From CAZYPU01 sp049642705 (GTDB lineage: Bacteria; Omnitrophota; Gorgyraeia; JABMRN01; RBG-13-46-9), in the NCBI GenBank assembly GCA_049642705.1, contig JBARPB010000089.1, positions 1 through 27,312 on the forward strand: a stretch of 27,312 bases of DNA, in the 5' to 3' direction. Positions 18,886-25,773 of the stretch are shown in pieces. Under the pieces are notes generated by a model. It worked only from the letters and a program-made list of their open reading frames with translations, made no database searches and had not been told where the DNA came from. The translations under genes and the position numbers were made by a program. The number at the start of each line of letters is the position of its first letter. Positions within the stretch are counted from its first letter, which is position 1.

Positions 18886-19562
18886 TCTTTCGCGATAATT
18901 TTTTCGATACTAGATAGCTTGCCGTAGCAAATCAGGGTATCGTCCAGCAGTATGCGGTCCGTTGCTTTGGGCGCGGGTATAACGGTGTCCTTTCTTTCGA
19001 TTGCCAGAATAAGTATGTCGTTCTCGCGAAAACCCGACTGGCTTAGGGTCTTGCCAATGTCCTTGAAGGTTCCTTTTATGTTTACCTCCGCTATTCCATA
19101 GTTCTTGGCGACGCGCAGCACTTCCTCAACGGGCCTCTTGTAGAAAGGGGGCCGTTTTTCCAGCCTGGCTTCGATTTTTTCGTTCAGGAATTTCGCTACG
19201 CCTTTGTGGGCAAGAAGTTTGACCAGCAAAAATATCACACAGAGAACAATGACCACGTTTATGAAAAGAGGCAGCATGTTCGTCTTCTCGAAAGATACCA
19301 CGACTGTTGTTATAACCGTTATGAAACCGGCGTTACCTAGTATCATAAGGAATATGACGATCTTTCTCCTTATGTCGTTTTGAAGCACGAGTTCCGAATC
19401 CCTTGTCGTAAAGCCCGTGCCGGTAAACGCGGACAAGGCCTGGAAATAGGCCTTTTTCTCGTCCAGACCAGTCATTCTTAACGCAACGGTGGCTATTTTG
19501 ACCACAAAAACGGATATGGCGATAATTAGTATAACAGGAATGGCGAAGATTAGATTACCCAT
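18882..19562 (-). CDS. Membrane protein with TrkA-C (RCK_C) domain
   Basis: This 226-residue protein has about three hydrophobic helices in its first half (near residues 3-24, 68-90 and 97-117). Between the first two is ALSAFTGTGFTTRDSELV, which looks like the pore loop and filter region of Trk/Ktr-type K+ transporters, though much shorter. From about residue 140 on is a TrkA C-terminal (RCK_C) domain (AEVNIKGTFKDIGKTLSQSG, then a strand-rich end). RCK_C domains usually gate cation transport by ligand binding. It may be a compact or half-pore relative needing partners. It overlaps the M23 gene and follows corA by 22 bp. Substrate and pore competence are unknown. Confidence 0.8.
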   Translation of the reverse strand: MGNLIFAIPVILIIAISVFVVKIATVALRMTGLDEKKAYFQALSAFTGTGFTTRDSELVLQNDIRRKIVIFLMILGNAGFITVITTVVVSFEKTNMLPLFINVVIVLCVIFLLVKLLAHKGVAKFLNEKIEARLEKRPPFYKRPVEEVLRVAKNYGIAEVNIKGTFKDIGKTLSQSGFRENDILILAIERKDTVIPAPKATDRILLDDTLICYGKLSSIEKIIAKE

Positions 19563-19584
19563 ACAAGGCTCCCCGATTATCAGA

Positions 19585-20556
19585 TCACAACCATTTCTTT
19601 CTCTTGAAGAACAAAAGCATACCTGCGCTTATGGCCAGCATAATCCCTATTATGACGAAATAGCCGTATCGCCAGCCGATCTCGGGCATAAAGCGGAAAT
19701 TCATCCCGTATATGCCGGTTATCAGTGTAAGCGGCATCATTATCGTGGCTATGATAGTCAGCACCTTCATAATTTCGTTCATCCTGTTGGACACCTCTGA
19801 CATGTAGCCATCCATGGCGCTTGTTAACATATCCCGGTATGTATCGAGATTGTCGTTTATCCTCGCTAAAAGGTCGGAAACGTCGCGGAAATATATGGAA
19901 AGATCCGCGGGAATAATCGGCTGGTAGCTGCCCCTTGCGATAAAATTCATGGTTTCTCGCTGGGGCCCGAGGATCCTGCGCAATATCAGGACGTTTTCTT
20001 TCAGGTCGAAAATTTTATTCAGCACCTTGCGGTCTGCTTCTTTGAATATGATGTCCTCGGCCTTCTGTATTTCTCTATCCAGTTTTTCCAGTATGGGGAA
20101 GTAGTTGTCCACAAGCGCATCGGCCATGAAATAGAAAAGGTAGCCGGCGCCGCGCGACATGATTGCCGGATTCCTCAGGCACCTCTCCCAGGTGCTGGAG
20201 ACACTGTCCGTGGGCTTTAAGTGCACGGTGACAACGTAATTTTCGCCGATAAAGGTGTCCAGCTCGAGCGACGTCGCCTTATCCTTGTGCCGGGCCAGAA
20301 TAGCCGCATGAAGGACGACGAAAAGATACCTGTCGTATGTGTCGATTTTCGGGCGCTGAATGGTGGTCATGCAGTCTTCGATGGCAAGCGGGTGGAACGA
20401 GAAGTGTTTTTCCAGAAACTGCATGTCTTTCTGGAGGGGCTTGCGGACGTCGACCCACACGAATACGTCTTTTTTGCCGAGATGCGGTGCGAGCTCATCC
20501 TGGCTTTCCAGAACCCTTGCGCTTTTATTTTTTTCCTGGACGATAATGCTTATCAT
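19585..20556 (-). CDS. corA: CorA-family magnesium/cobalt transporter
   Basis: This 323-residue protein has the CorA layout: a large cytoplasmic N-terminal domain (about residues 1-255) with the long coupling helix, then two membrane helices. The signature YGMNF is present between the first helix (about 265-285) and the second (about 298-316), followed by a basic tail (FKRKKWL). The motif HPLAIEDC is the usual N-terminal signature. It should form a pentameric Mg2+ channel of the inner membrane. Its start overlaps the YqeY stop (ATGA), so translation is coupled. It lies among K+-related genes, giving this part of the operon an ion-balance theme. Confidence 0.93.
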   Translation of the reverse strand: MISIIVQEKNKSARVLESQDELAPHLGKKDVFVWVDVRKPLQKDMQFLEKHFSFHPLAIEDCMTTIQRPKIDTYDRYLFVVLHAAILARHKDKATSLELDTFIGENYVVTVHLKPTDSVSSTWERCLRNPAIMSRGAGYLFYFMADALVDNYFPILEKLDREIQKAEDIIFKEADRKVLNKIFDLKENVLILRRILGPQRETMNFIARGSYQPIIPADLSIYFRDVSDLLARINDNLDTYRDMLTSAMDGYMSEVSNRMNEIMKVLTIIATIMMPLTLITGIYGMNFRFMPEIGWRYGYFVIIGIMLAISAGMLLFFKRKKWL

Positions 20557-21008
20557 GGCCTTACTTTTAGCATGCCCGATACTATCCGGCTTACCTTTTT
20601 GCCGTCGGCGGCGCCCTTCACCTTTTCCATAACAGCTTTCATGACCTTCCCCATCGCGCTTTTATCCGCGGCGCCCACCTCCCGCACGGCCTCGCTTACT
20701 ATTTTCTTAAGTTCTTCGTCGGAGATCTGCTTAGGTCCGTAGCTTAATAATATATCCAGCTCTTTTTTTTCCTTTTCGACGAGGTCCTCTCTTTTTCCCT
20801 TTTCGAACTGCTCGATGGAATCCTTGTGCTGTTTTACCTGGCGCTGGACGATCTTTATAATTTCTTCATCCGTCAGCTTTTTTTTGTTGCGGTCCAGCTT
20901 GAGGTTGTTAATATCGGCTTTTAGCATCCGAAGGGTGGAAACCTTGATCGCGTCCCTTTGCTTCATGGCCGCCTTAAACTCATTTTCGATTTTTTCTTCA
21001 AGAGACAT
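20553..21008 (-). CDS. GatB/YqeY-domain protein
   Basis: This 151-residue protein covers the YqeY fold: an N-terminal helical bundle (SLEEKIENEFKAAMKQRD) and a C-terminal GatB-like domain ending in DKSAMGKVMKAVMEKVKG. It corresponds to the tail domain of the GatB amidotransferase subunit, which binds tRNA, but stands alone. The function of stand-alone YqeY proteins is not firmly known; tRNA contact is an inference. It has a good ribosome site (AGAGGTAG), lies 2 bp from tatC and overlaps corA by four bases. Confidence 0.9.
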   Translation of the reverse strand: MSLEEKIENEFKAAMKQRDAIKVSTLRMLKADINNLKLDRNKKKLTDEEIIKIVQRQVKQHKDSIEQFEKGKREDLVEKEKKELDILLSYGPKQISDEELKKIVSEAVREVGAADKSAMGKVMKAVMEKVKGAADGKKVSRIVSGMLKVRP

Positions 21009-21010
21009 AT

Positions 21011-21715
21011 CTACCTCTTTTCGGCTACTCGGGCAAACAATATACTCACCTCATAAAGAACAACAAGCGGTATTGCAAGGAGAATCTGTGTTATGACGTC
21101 GGGCGGCGTTAACATCGCCGCGATTATAAATAACAAGACTATGAAATATTTTCGCTTTTTTCGCAAGAAGCGCGCGTTCAAAAGCCCCAACCTGGTTAAA
21201 AGCACGATGACAAGCGGCATCTCGAAAGCGACGGAAAAAGCAAGTATCAAAAAAGCGCTGAAAGCTATGTATCGCGACACGGATATGTAAGGCCTTACGA
21301 GATCCGAGGCAAAACCCAGAAGGAAGCGCATCGCGGCCGGCAGGGCAACATAATAGGAAAAAAGCGTGCCGGTGGCGAATAAAAGCGTGCCGACGAAGAA
21401 ATACAGCACAAAGCGCCTTTTTTCCTGCCGCTTTAGCGCTATCCAGATAAACCTGAAGGCGTTGAACAGAATTACCGGCGCCGAAAGGATTAACCCGCTT
21501 AAAAGCGAAATCTTAAGATATGCGAGGAACGCTTCCTGCGGGCTTATAAATACAAGCGTTTTTACATATCTGGCCAAAAGCCCCAAAATCTTTTCCGCAT
21601 ATATATATGAAAGAGCGCTTAATAAAACTACGGAAATTATCGAAAAAAGTACGCGCTTTCTCAGTTCCTCTATATGTTCGAAGATTACTTTTTTCTCATC
21701 CCTTTGGCGGCTCAT
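21011..21715 (-). CDS. tatC: Twin-arginine translocase subunit TatC
   Basis: This 234-residue protein is the receptor of the Tat pathway, which moves folded proteins with RR signal peptides across the inner membrane. It has six helices and the family hallmarks: an early HIEELRKRVLFSI (the conserved E and R near the N-terminus), LSAPVILFNAFRFI, and a later PPDVITQILLAIPLVVLYE. The start is the ATG at 21715 (MSRQRDEKK). A longer frame from an ATG at 21835 would add 40 residues read from the tatA sequence in another frame, and is rejected. It overlaps tatA by 20 bp. Together with tatA it is consistent with the twin-arginine radical SAM protein upstream. Confidence 0.92.
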   Translation of the reverse strand: MSRQRDEKKVIFEHIEELRKRVLFSIISVVLLSALSYIYAEKILGLLARYVKTLVFISPQEAFLAYLKISLLSGLILSAPVILFNAFRFIWIALKRQEKRRFVLYFFVGTLLFATGTLFSYYVALPAAMRFLLGFASDLVRPYISVSRYIAFSAFLILAFSVAFEMPLVIVLLTRLGLLNARFLRKKRKYFIVLLFIIAAMLTPPDVITQILLAIPLVVLYEVSILFARVAEKR

Positions 21716-21893
21716 CCTTTTTTTTCGACCCGTCGGTCGCCCTTCGTTCCTCAGGACTCCCGTCGGTCGCCTTCTTGAACTCTCGGATGGCCTTCCCGAG
21801 GGCCCTGCCGATTTCGGGAAGCTTCGCGGCGCCAAAAACCAAAAGCACGATGAGCAGTATAAGAACCAGTTCCCAGAAGCCTATCGTTGGCAT
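21696..21893 (-). CDS. tatA: Twin-arginine translocase subunit TatA/E
   Basis: This 65-residue protein has the TatA layout: a short periplasmic start, one membrane helix (LVLILLIVLLVFGAAKLPEI), the conserved FG hinge, and the amphipathic helix GRALGKAIREFKKA. After that the tail reads ATDGSPEERRATDGS, in which ATDGS is repeated. The underlying DNA holds two copies of a GCGACCGACGGG sequence that resembles the dispersed repeat of this window, so the tail may have come from a repeat insertion in frame. The tail is normally poorly conserved, so function should not suffer. It follows def by one base (TAA then ATG) and overlaps tatC. Confidence 0.9.
   Translation of the reverse strand: MPTIGFWELVLILLIVLLVFGAAKLPEIGRALGKAIREFKKATDGSPEERRATDGSKKKDEPPKG
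21754..21770 (+). repeat. Repeat-core sequence inside tatA
   Basis: GGACTCCCGTCGGTCGC matches the inner core of copies 1-3 (GGACTCCCTTCGGTCGC) at 16 of 17 positions. A second CGTCGGTCGCC copy is at 21731-21741. The stretch encodes the duplicated ATDGS tail of TatA. Confidence 0.55.
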
Positions 21894-21894
21894 T

Positions 21895-22362
21895 TTAGTC
21901 CCCTTTTTTAAAAACCCTCTTATACCATGGCAAATAATCTATAATGAGTTTTCCTTTTAAGTGGTCTATCTCGTGCTGTATGATGCGGGCTGTCAGGCCG
22001 CGGAACGTTTTCTTACAGCGCTTTCCGTTTTCATCCAGATACGAAACCAAAATCTCCTCGGCCCTCTTGACGTTAACCTCTTTTTCCGGAACACTGAGGC
22101 ACGCCTCCTCCAATTCGGAAAGGCCTTTTTTCGAGAGAATCCTGGGATTTACCATTTTTAAAAGGCCCTCCTCCCCGTCTACGACAGCGACCCTTTTCGA
22201 AACGCCGATCTGGGGTGCCGCAAGGCCTATCCCCTCGGTTGCATGCATCGTTGCCACCATGTCGGCGAGGAGCTTCTGAACGGACGCGCCGACCGCGGCG
22301 GCCTTCCTACTTTTCTTCCGCAATACCGCGCTGGGGTATAGTTTTATTTGCAAATGGTCCAT
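21895..22362 (-). CDS. def: Peptide deformylase
   Basis: This 155-residue enzyme removes the formyl group from nascent proteins. All three motifs are present: GIGLAAPQIG (45-53), EEACLS (85-90) with C88 as metal ligand, and QHEIDHLKG (129-137) with H130, H134 and catalytic E131. Motif 2 is normally E-G-C-L-S; here G is A, a known mild variant. Length is typical. It lies 2 bp downstream of panD and one base before tatA, in the middle of the long operon, so its expression depends on the promoter upstream of the PilZ gene. Confidence 0.95.
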   Translation of the reverse strand: MDHLQIKLYPSAVLRKKSRKAAAVGASVQKLLADMVATMHATEGIGLAAPQIGVSKRVAVVDGEEGLLKMVNPRILSKKGLSELEEACLSVPEKEVNVKRAEEILVSYLDENGKRCKKTFRGLTARIIQHEIDHLKGKLIIDYLPWYKRVFKKGD

Positions 22363-22364
22363 GC

Positions 22365-22718
22365 CTATTTTTTTATGATTCTGTTTTTTTCGTCGACGTA
22401 CACGATCTTTGTCTTGAGGTTCTGTACTTCCTTGGCTTCTACCAGCGCTTTTGAGATGACGATGACCGTATCGCCGACCGAGCCCATCCTTGCAGCCGGG
22501 CCATATAGGACAATATCCCCGGAATTTTCTTTTTCCTCGATCACGTAAGTTTCGAACCGTGCGCCGTTTTGGAAGTTGACTATCTGCACGATTTCATTGG
22601 GATAGATGTTGCTCGCATCAAGGAGTTTGCCGTCTATGCCTATGCTGCCTTCGTAGTGAAGAATGGCCTTTGTAACGCGCGCTTTGTGTATTTTGGATTT
22701 GCACATTTCCCTGAGCAT
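22365..22718 (-). CDS. panD: Aspartate 1-decarboxylase (proenzyme)
   Basis: This 117-residue protein makes beta-alanine from aspartate for pantothenate and CoA. It is a pyruvoyl enzyme that cleaves itself at Gly24-Ser25, seen here in HYEGSIGID. Other family marks are MCKSKIHKARVT at the start, N-x-x-NG-x-RFETYVI in the middle and YGPAARMGSVGDTVIVI. Length is normal. It is 2 bp upstream of def and 8 bp downstream of the BamE-like lipoprotein gene. No other pantothenate gene is nearby. Confidence 0.96.
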   Translation of the reverse strand: MLREMCKSKIHKARVTKAILHYEGSIGIDGKLLDASNIYPNEIVQIVNFQNGARFETYVIEEKENSGDIVLYGPAARMGSVGDTVIVISKALVEAKEVQNLKTKIVYVDEKNRIIKK

Positions 22719-22726
22719 ACGGTTCC

Positions 22727-23062
22727 TTACTCCTTGACTTCTGTGATATTCGTGAGGTTCTCCCCGTCGAAATAAAGCTTTTTTGTCCTGGATAGGTAGC
22801 CCGCGTCAACGGGAAGTTCCGTTCTTGCGCGATAGACCCACTCGACCCTTTTGCCGCCCCAGCGCTCCTTGTCTTCCACATCGTTTATTTGATCAGGGTC
22901 TCCCCAAAGATCCCTCACCCTATCCTTTGTCATCCCGATCTTTACCGAGTCGGTGCCTATGGGGCGTTCTATTATATAATCAGGCGAAGGTATCGGCAAA
23001 TCCGCGCAACCGGCCAAAGCCAGCAATAGAACAGGTATCAGAAGTAATTTAAGGGTATTCAA
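22727..23062 (-). CDS. SmpA/OmlA (BamE-like) lipoprotein
   Basis: This 111-residue protein has a lipoprotein signal (LKLLLIPVLLLALAGC, C19). The mature part carries the BamE/SmpA fold: KIGMTKDRVRDLWGDPDQIND is the classic G-M-T/S-x-x-x-V-x-x-x-x-G-x-P helix, followed by strands (RVEWVYRA, KLYFDGENLTNI). BamE assists the outer-membrane protein assembly machine; many paralogues of this fold have unknown roles, so I do not use the symbol. It sits 1 bp after the PilZ gene and 8 bp before panD. The RIP-like linker between anchor and domain is short. Confidence 0.82.
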   Translation of the reverse strand: MNTLKLLLIPVLLLALAGCADLPIPSPDYIIERPIGTDSVKIGMTKDRVRDLWGDPDQINDVEDKERWGGKRVEWVYRARTELPVDAGYLSRTKKLYFDGENLTNITEVKE

Positions 23063-23063
23063 A

Positions 23064-23432
23064 TTATGCCTCCTTCTCCTTCATGTATAGCAAATCGCAG
23101 AAATATTTGAGAAACGTATTTTTATTGTCCTCCTCGATCTTTGTAAACTCGCACCCGATATCGTACGGGGCGCCGTTTTCGGTGGAGAGTTTCTTTTTCC
23201 AGACCACCTTCGCCTTTGCGTGGACCGGGCTTAGGGCCTCAGGAATCCCTATTTTAAGCTCGATTTCGTCATTTATGTTTATGGCGTTTTCTCCGGCCAC
23301 GAACCTTAGTCCGAGCGGCGAAATATCTTTCGTCTGCGTCTCATGCACGGAGTTGTTCCCGATTATGACCCTGACCGCAAGGGGGGTTCCCACCCTTAGG
23401 TACTTTCTTCTCTCCTGCGTCGGCCTTGACAG
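23064..23432 (-). CDS. Single-domain PilZ protein with apparent CTG start
   Basis: This protein has one PilZ domain. From the first ordinary start (GTG, 23393) it is 109 residues, but that start would lose the Arg motif of c-di-GMP binding. The frame is open upstream and reads SRPTQERRKYLRV, whose RRKYLR is the standard motif. Later DISPLGLRF matches D-x-S-x-x-G. No ATG, GTG or TTG occurs in the added stretch before the promoter, but a CTG at 23432 lies nine bases after AAAGGG, so I use it (122 residues). It is the first gene of a 13-gene operon, so c-di-GMP may be an input to that group. A base error in the upstream region could also explain the missing start. Confidence 0.78.
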   Translation of the reverse strand: MSRPTQERRKYLRVGTPLAVRVIIGNNSVHETQTKDISPLGLRFVAGENAININDEIELKIGIPEALSPVHAKAKVVWKKKLSTENGAPYDIGCEFTKIEEDNKNTFLKYFCDLLYMKEKEA

Positions 23433-23459
23433 ATTTTCCCGCCCTTTGATATTGTTGTG

Positions 23460-23488
23460 AGTATAGCATAATTATAATATATAGTCAA
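23460..23488 (-). promoter_or_regulatory. Promoter of the long envelope operon
   Basis: The minus strand has TTGACT (23488-23483), a 17-bp spacer and TATACT (23465-23460), a near-consensus promoter. It lies between the spermidine-synthase-like gene and the PilZ gene. The start near 23453 leaves about 20 bases before the CTG start codon. The gaps downstream to 16442 are all short, and no internal promoter is evident. Confidence 0.75.
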
Positions 23489-23508
23489 GCGCCAGCGGCT
23501 CAGACGTT

Positions 23509-25773
23509 TTACTTGCGGGCGAGGAGGAGGAGCGCTAGGCTTACCGCGTTGAGGGCGGCGACTAATACGCATGTCACGGTGATGCCCACCATCGGCACGA
23601 AGAACGAGCACAAGAGAAATGCCCCGATAAACGAGCCCGTAAGGTCAACCGCGTATGTAGTGCCTGCGGTTCTTCCCACCACCTGGTGATTTCGTTCAAA
23701 ACATATCCTGTTGGCAAGCGGGTATTGCATCCCCCCTACAAAACCAGCCACAAACGGCAGGACGCTGAAAAGGTTCGAGCCGATGCCCTTAAGCACCGGG
23801 TGAGCCGATACGGCCGAGAAGACCTTGAAGCATATCAAAAGCAGCAGTGGATATATGAGCACAAGCACTTGGATGTTTATATAGGTTTTGAAGGGACGCG
23901 ATATCCTCGTAAGTCTCTGCGTTATATAGAGACTGCCGAGCGCCAGGCCGAACATGAATGAGGTTACGATAATACCTACTTTGTAGTAAAGGTAACCGTA
24001 GATAATTTGAAAAGCGAGCACGATTAAAATTTCAAAGGAGATTTCGGAAAGGCCCGTTGTGGAAAGCGCAAGGAGCGTTACCGCTTTCTTGAAATTTTTG
24101 CTGCGCCGCCGGACAAAAAAAGCAATATAGAGCACCAGAAAGAAAAGCGCCGTAAACGCAAGAAGGTGGCGCCCGTTGAAAAACATGAAAAAGTCCGAGA
24201 ACTTGAAACTGAAATAGGTGCTCCACAGGACCATATCGTAGAAGTAGGAGACGGGATAGAAATCCATGTTTCTCTGCACCCTGCCGGCTGCGCGTATGGC
24301 GGAATTCAGAAACCCCAGCCGCTCGTCGGATAATTTGGAAAACAAATAATATTCCCGGACGTAAAACGTATTTATGCCCATGGATTTGAGCCGGCTTGCT
24401 ATGATCTGGCAATTAAGCGAAACGGTGCCGGGCTTATTCGAGAGCAGGAAATACGCAGTATCCCCGGGGATAATCCTTACCTCGAGGAATTGCGCTTTCG
24501 CCGTCTCATATAGCGTTTTCAGGAAAAGCGCCTGCGCCTTGCTCAGATAGTTTTCGCTTGAGGTGACGCCGAAACTGACCACGGCGCCTTCGTTCAGCAC
24601 CCGTTTTACCTCCCGGAAAAATTCTTCGGTGTAGAAACGGTTTATCTGCGCCGTATAAGGGTTGGGCAGACTTACGATGACGACATCGTAGCGATTTTCA
24701 GTGTTCTTTATAAAATACCGGCCATCCCCGTTTATGACGTTTACGCGCGGGTCACTAAGACGGTAGAAGGGTTGATTCCGGAGGAATTCTTTCGAAAACG
24801 TTATTATCAAAGGGTTGAGTTCCACGTAATCGACCTTCTCGACGGGGTATTTCAGGATTTCAGCCGTTATTTCGCTTGCGCCGCCTCCTATGAGAAGCAC
24901 CCTTTTTGCGCCCGGCGCCGAGACAAGCGGAAAATGAACTGCCTCTTCCGCGGCAAGGGGGTCGTGGGAGCTGAAAAGAAACAGGCCGTTGCCGAAAAAA
25001 TTTATTTGCCCCTCCCTCTTCGTTACCGTGACGCGCCCGTAGAAGGAATCCCTGCTTTCAAGGACATTAAACCCTCTCCATTTCAAACTTAAGGATTCCC
25101 TGTCGAGAAATTCTATTCCGCCGAACATCGCAAACAACAAAAGCACAAAAACAAGCGATATTGAAGCGTGGGCGAGCCGCGCGGCGGCGCCATTTTTTCT
25201 TAACAGGAAAAAAACGGAAAGCAGATTGAGACCAGAGAGGACCAACGCTATTTGCAGCGCCCCGAAATAGCGGATAAGCACGAGGCTCGTTATGGTCCCG
25301 CCAAGCAACGCCCCGAACGCCTCGATGGTATAAACGCTGCCTATCCCCACGGAGGGTTCCTTGGCGGGGAGTATTTTACAGCCAAGCACGAAAAGGAAAC
25401 CTAAAGAAATGGCTATGGGCAGAAGCGCCGCGGCTGAGGAGGCGATAAAAACAGGCAACCCCACTATCTCCCCCACCCCGATGCCGAAAATGAGCCTTGA
25501 GGTACGCGCAAAAACAATGCTTGCGGGCAAAAGCGCGCTCAATAGAAGCTGGATGGCGGCAAAGAAAATTATTTTCCTTTGTATTCTATCAGCAAAAAAC
25601 CTGCCAAGAATGCCGCTTCCCAGGGCTCCGCCGAGGAACCATATCGCCAGTATGAAACCTACCGACAATTCGTTCCCGTAGAACGAGGTAAAAAACTCCC
25701 GGATTAGGATGATCTGAGCGGTTATGGCGGTTATGCCGATTAACGCGAGGGAGTAAAGCGCGGATTTTTTCAT
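23509..25773 (-). CDS. Large membrane protein with spermidine-synthase-like domain
   Basis: This 754-residue protein has three parts. The first ~230 residues hold about seven hydrophobic helices of the fused transporter/spermidine-synthase type. A soluble Rossmann domain follows (VLLIGGGASEITAEILKYPV, DYVELNPLI, VINGDGRYFI), the aminopropyltransferase fold. The rest has six or more helices. The catalytic aspartate loop of true spermidine synthases (D-x-S-D-P) reads SLPNPYTA here, so polyamine synthesis is doubtful, though the nucleotide-binding glycines are intact. The start (MKKSALYS, 25773) overlaps the radical SAM stop by four bases (ATGA); a longer start 13 codons up is rejected. The membrane-embedded enzyme probably works with the upstream genes. 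Confidence 0.85.
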   Translation of the reverse strand: MKKSALYSLALIGITAITAQIILIREFFTSFYGNELSVGFILAIWFLGGALGSGILGRFFADRIQRKIIFFAAIQLLLSALLPASIVFARTSRLIFGIGVGEIVGLPVFIASSAAALLPIAISLGFLFVLGCKILPAKEPSVGIGSVYTIEAFGALLGGTITSLVLIRYFGALQIALVLSGLNLLSVFFLLRKNGAAARLAHASISLVFVLLLFAMFGGIEFLDRESLSLKWRGFNVLESRDSFYGRVTVTKREGQINFFGNGLFLFSSHDPLAAEEAVHFPLVSAPGAKRVLLIGGGASEITAEILKYPVEKVDYVELNPLIITFSKEFLRNQPFYRLSDPRVNVINGDGRYFIKNTENRYDVVIVSLPNPYTAQINRFYTEEFFREVKRVLNEGAVVSFGVTSSENYLSKAQALFLKTLYETAKAQFLEVRIIPGDTAYFLLSNKPGTVSLNCQIIASRLKSMGINTFYVREYYLFSKLSDERLGFLNSAIRAAGRVQRNMDFYPVSYFYDMVLWSTYFSFKFSDFFMFFNGRHLLAFTALFFLVLYIAFFVRRRSKNFKKAVTLLALSTTGLSEISFEILIVLAFQIIYGYLYYKVGIIVTSFMFGLALGSLYITQRLTRISRPFKTYINIQVLVLIYPLLLLICFKVFSAVSAHPVLKGIGSNLFSVLPFVAGFVGGMQYPLANRICFERNHQVVGRTAGTTYAVDLTGSFIGAFLLCSFFVPMVGITVTCVLVAALNAVSLALLLLARK

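Noticed and set aside
20221..20742. 173-residue rightward frame over corA and the YqeY gene
   Set aside because: Antisense to two conserved genes; no start signals.
21716..21835. 40-residue N-terminal extension of TatC
   Set aside because: It is the tatA tail read in another frame; TatC begins normally at MSRQRDEKK, 21715.
21366..21911. 181-residue rightward frame over tatC and tatA
   Set aside because: Antisense to both Tat genes and without recognisable domains.
23509..25773. Naming the membrane protein speE
   Set aside because: The catalytic aspartate loop is not conserved and the protein is a membrane fusion, so polyamine synthesis is not supported.
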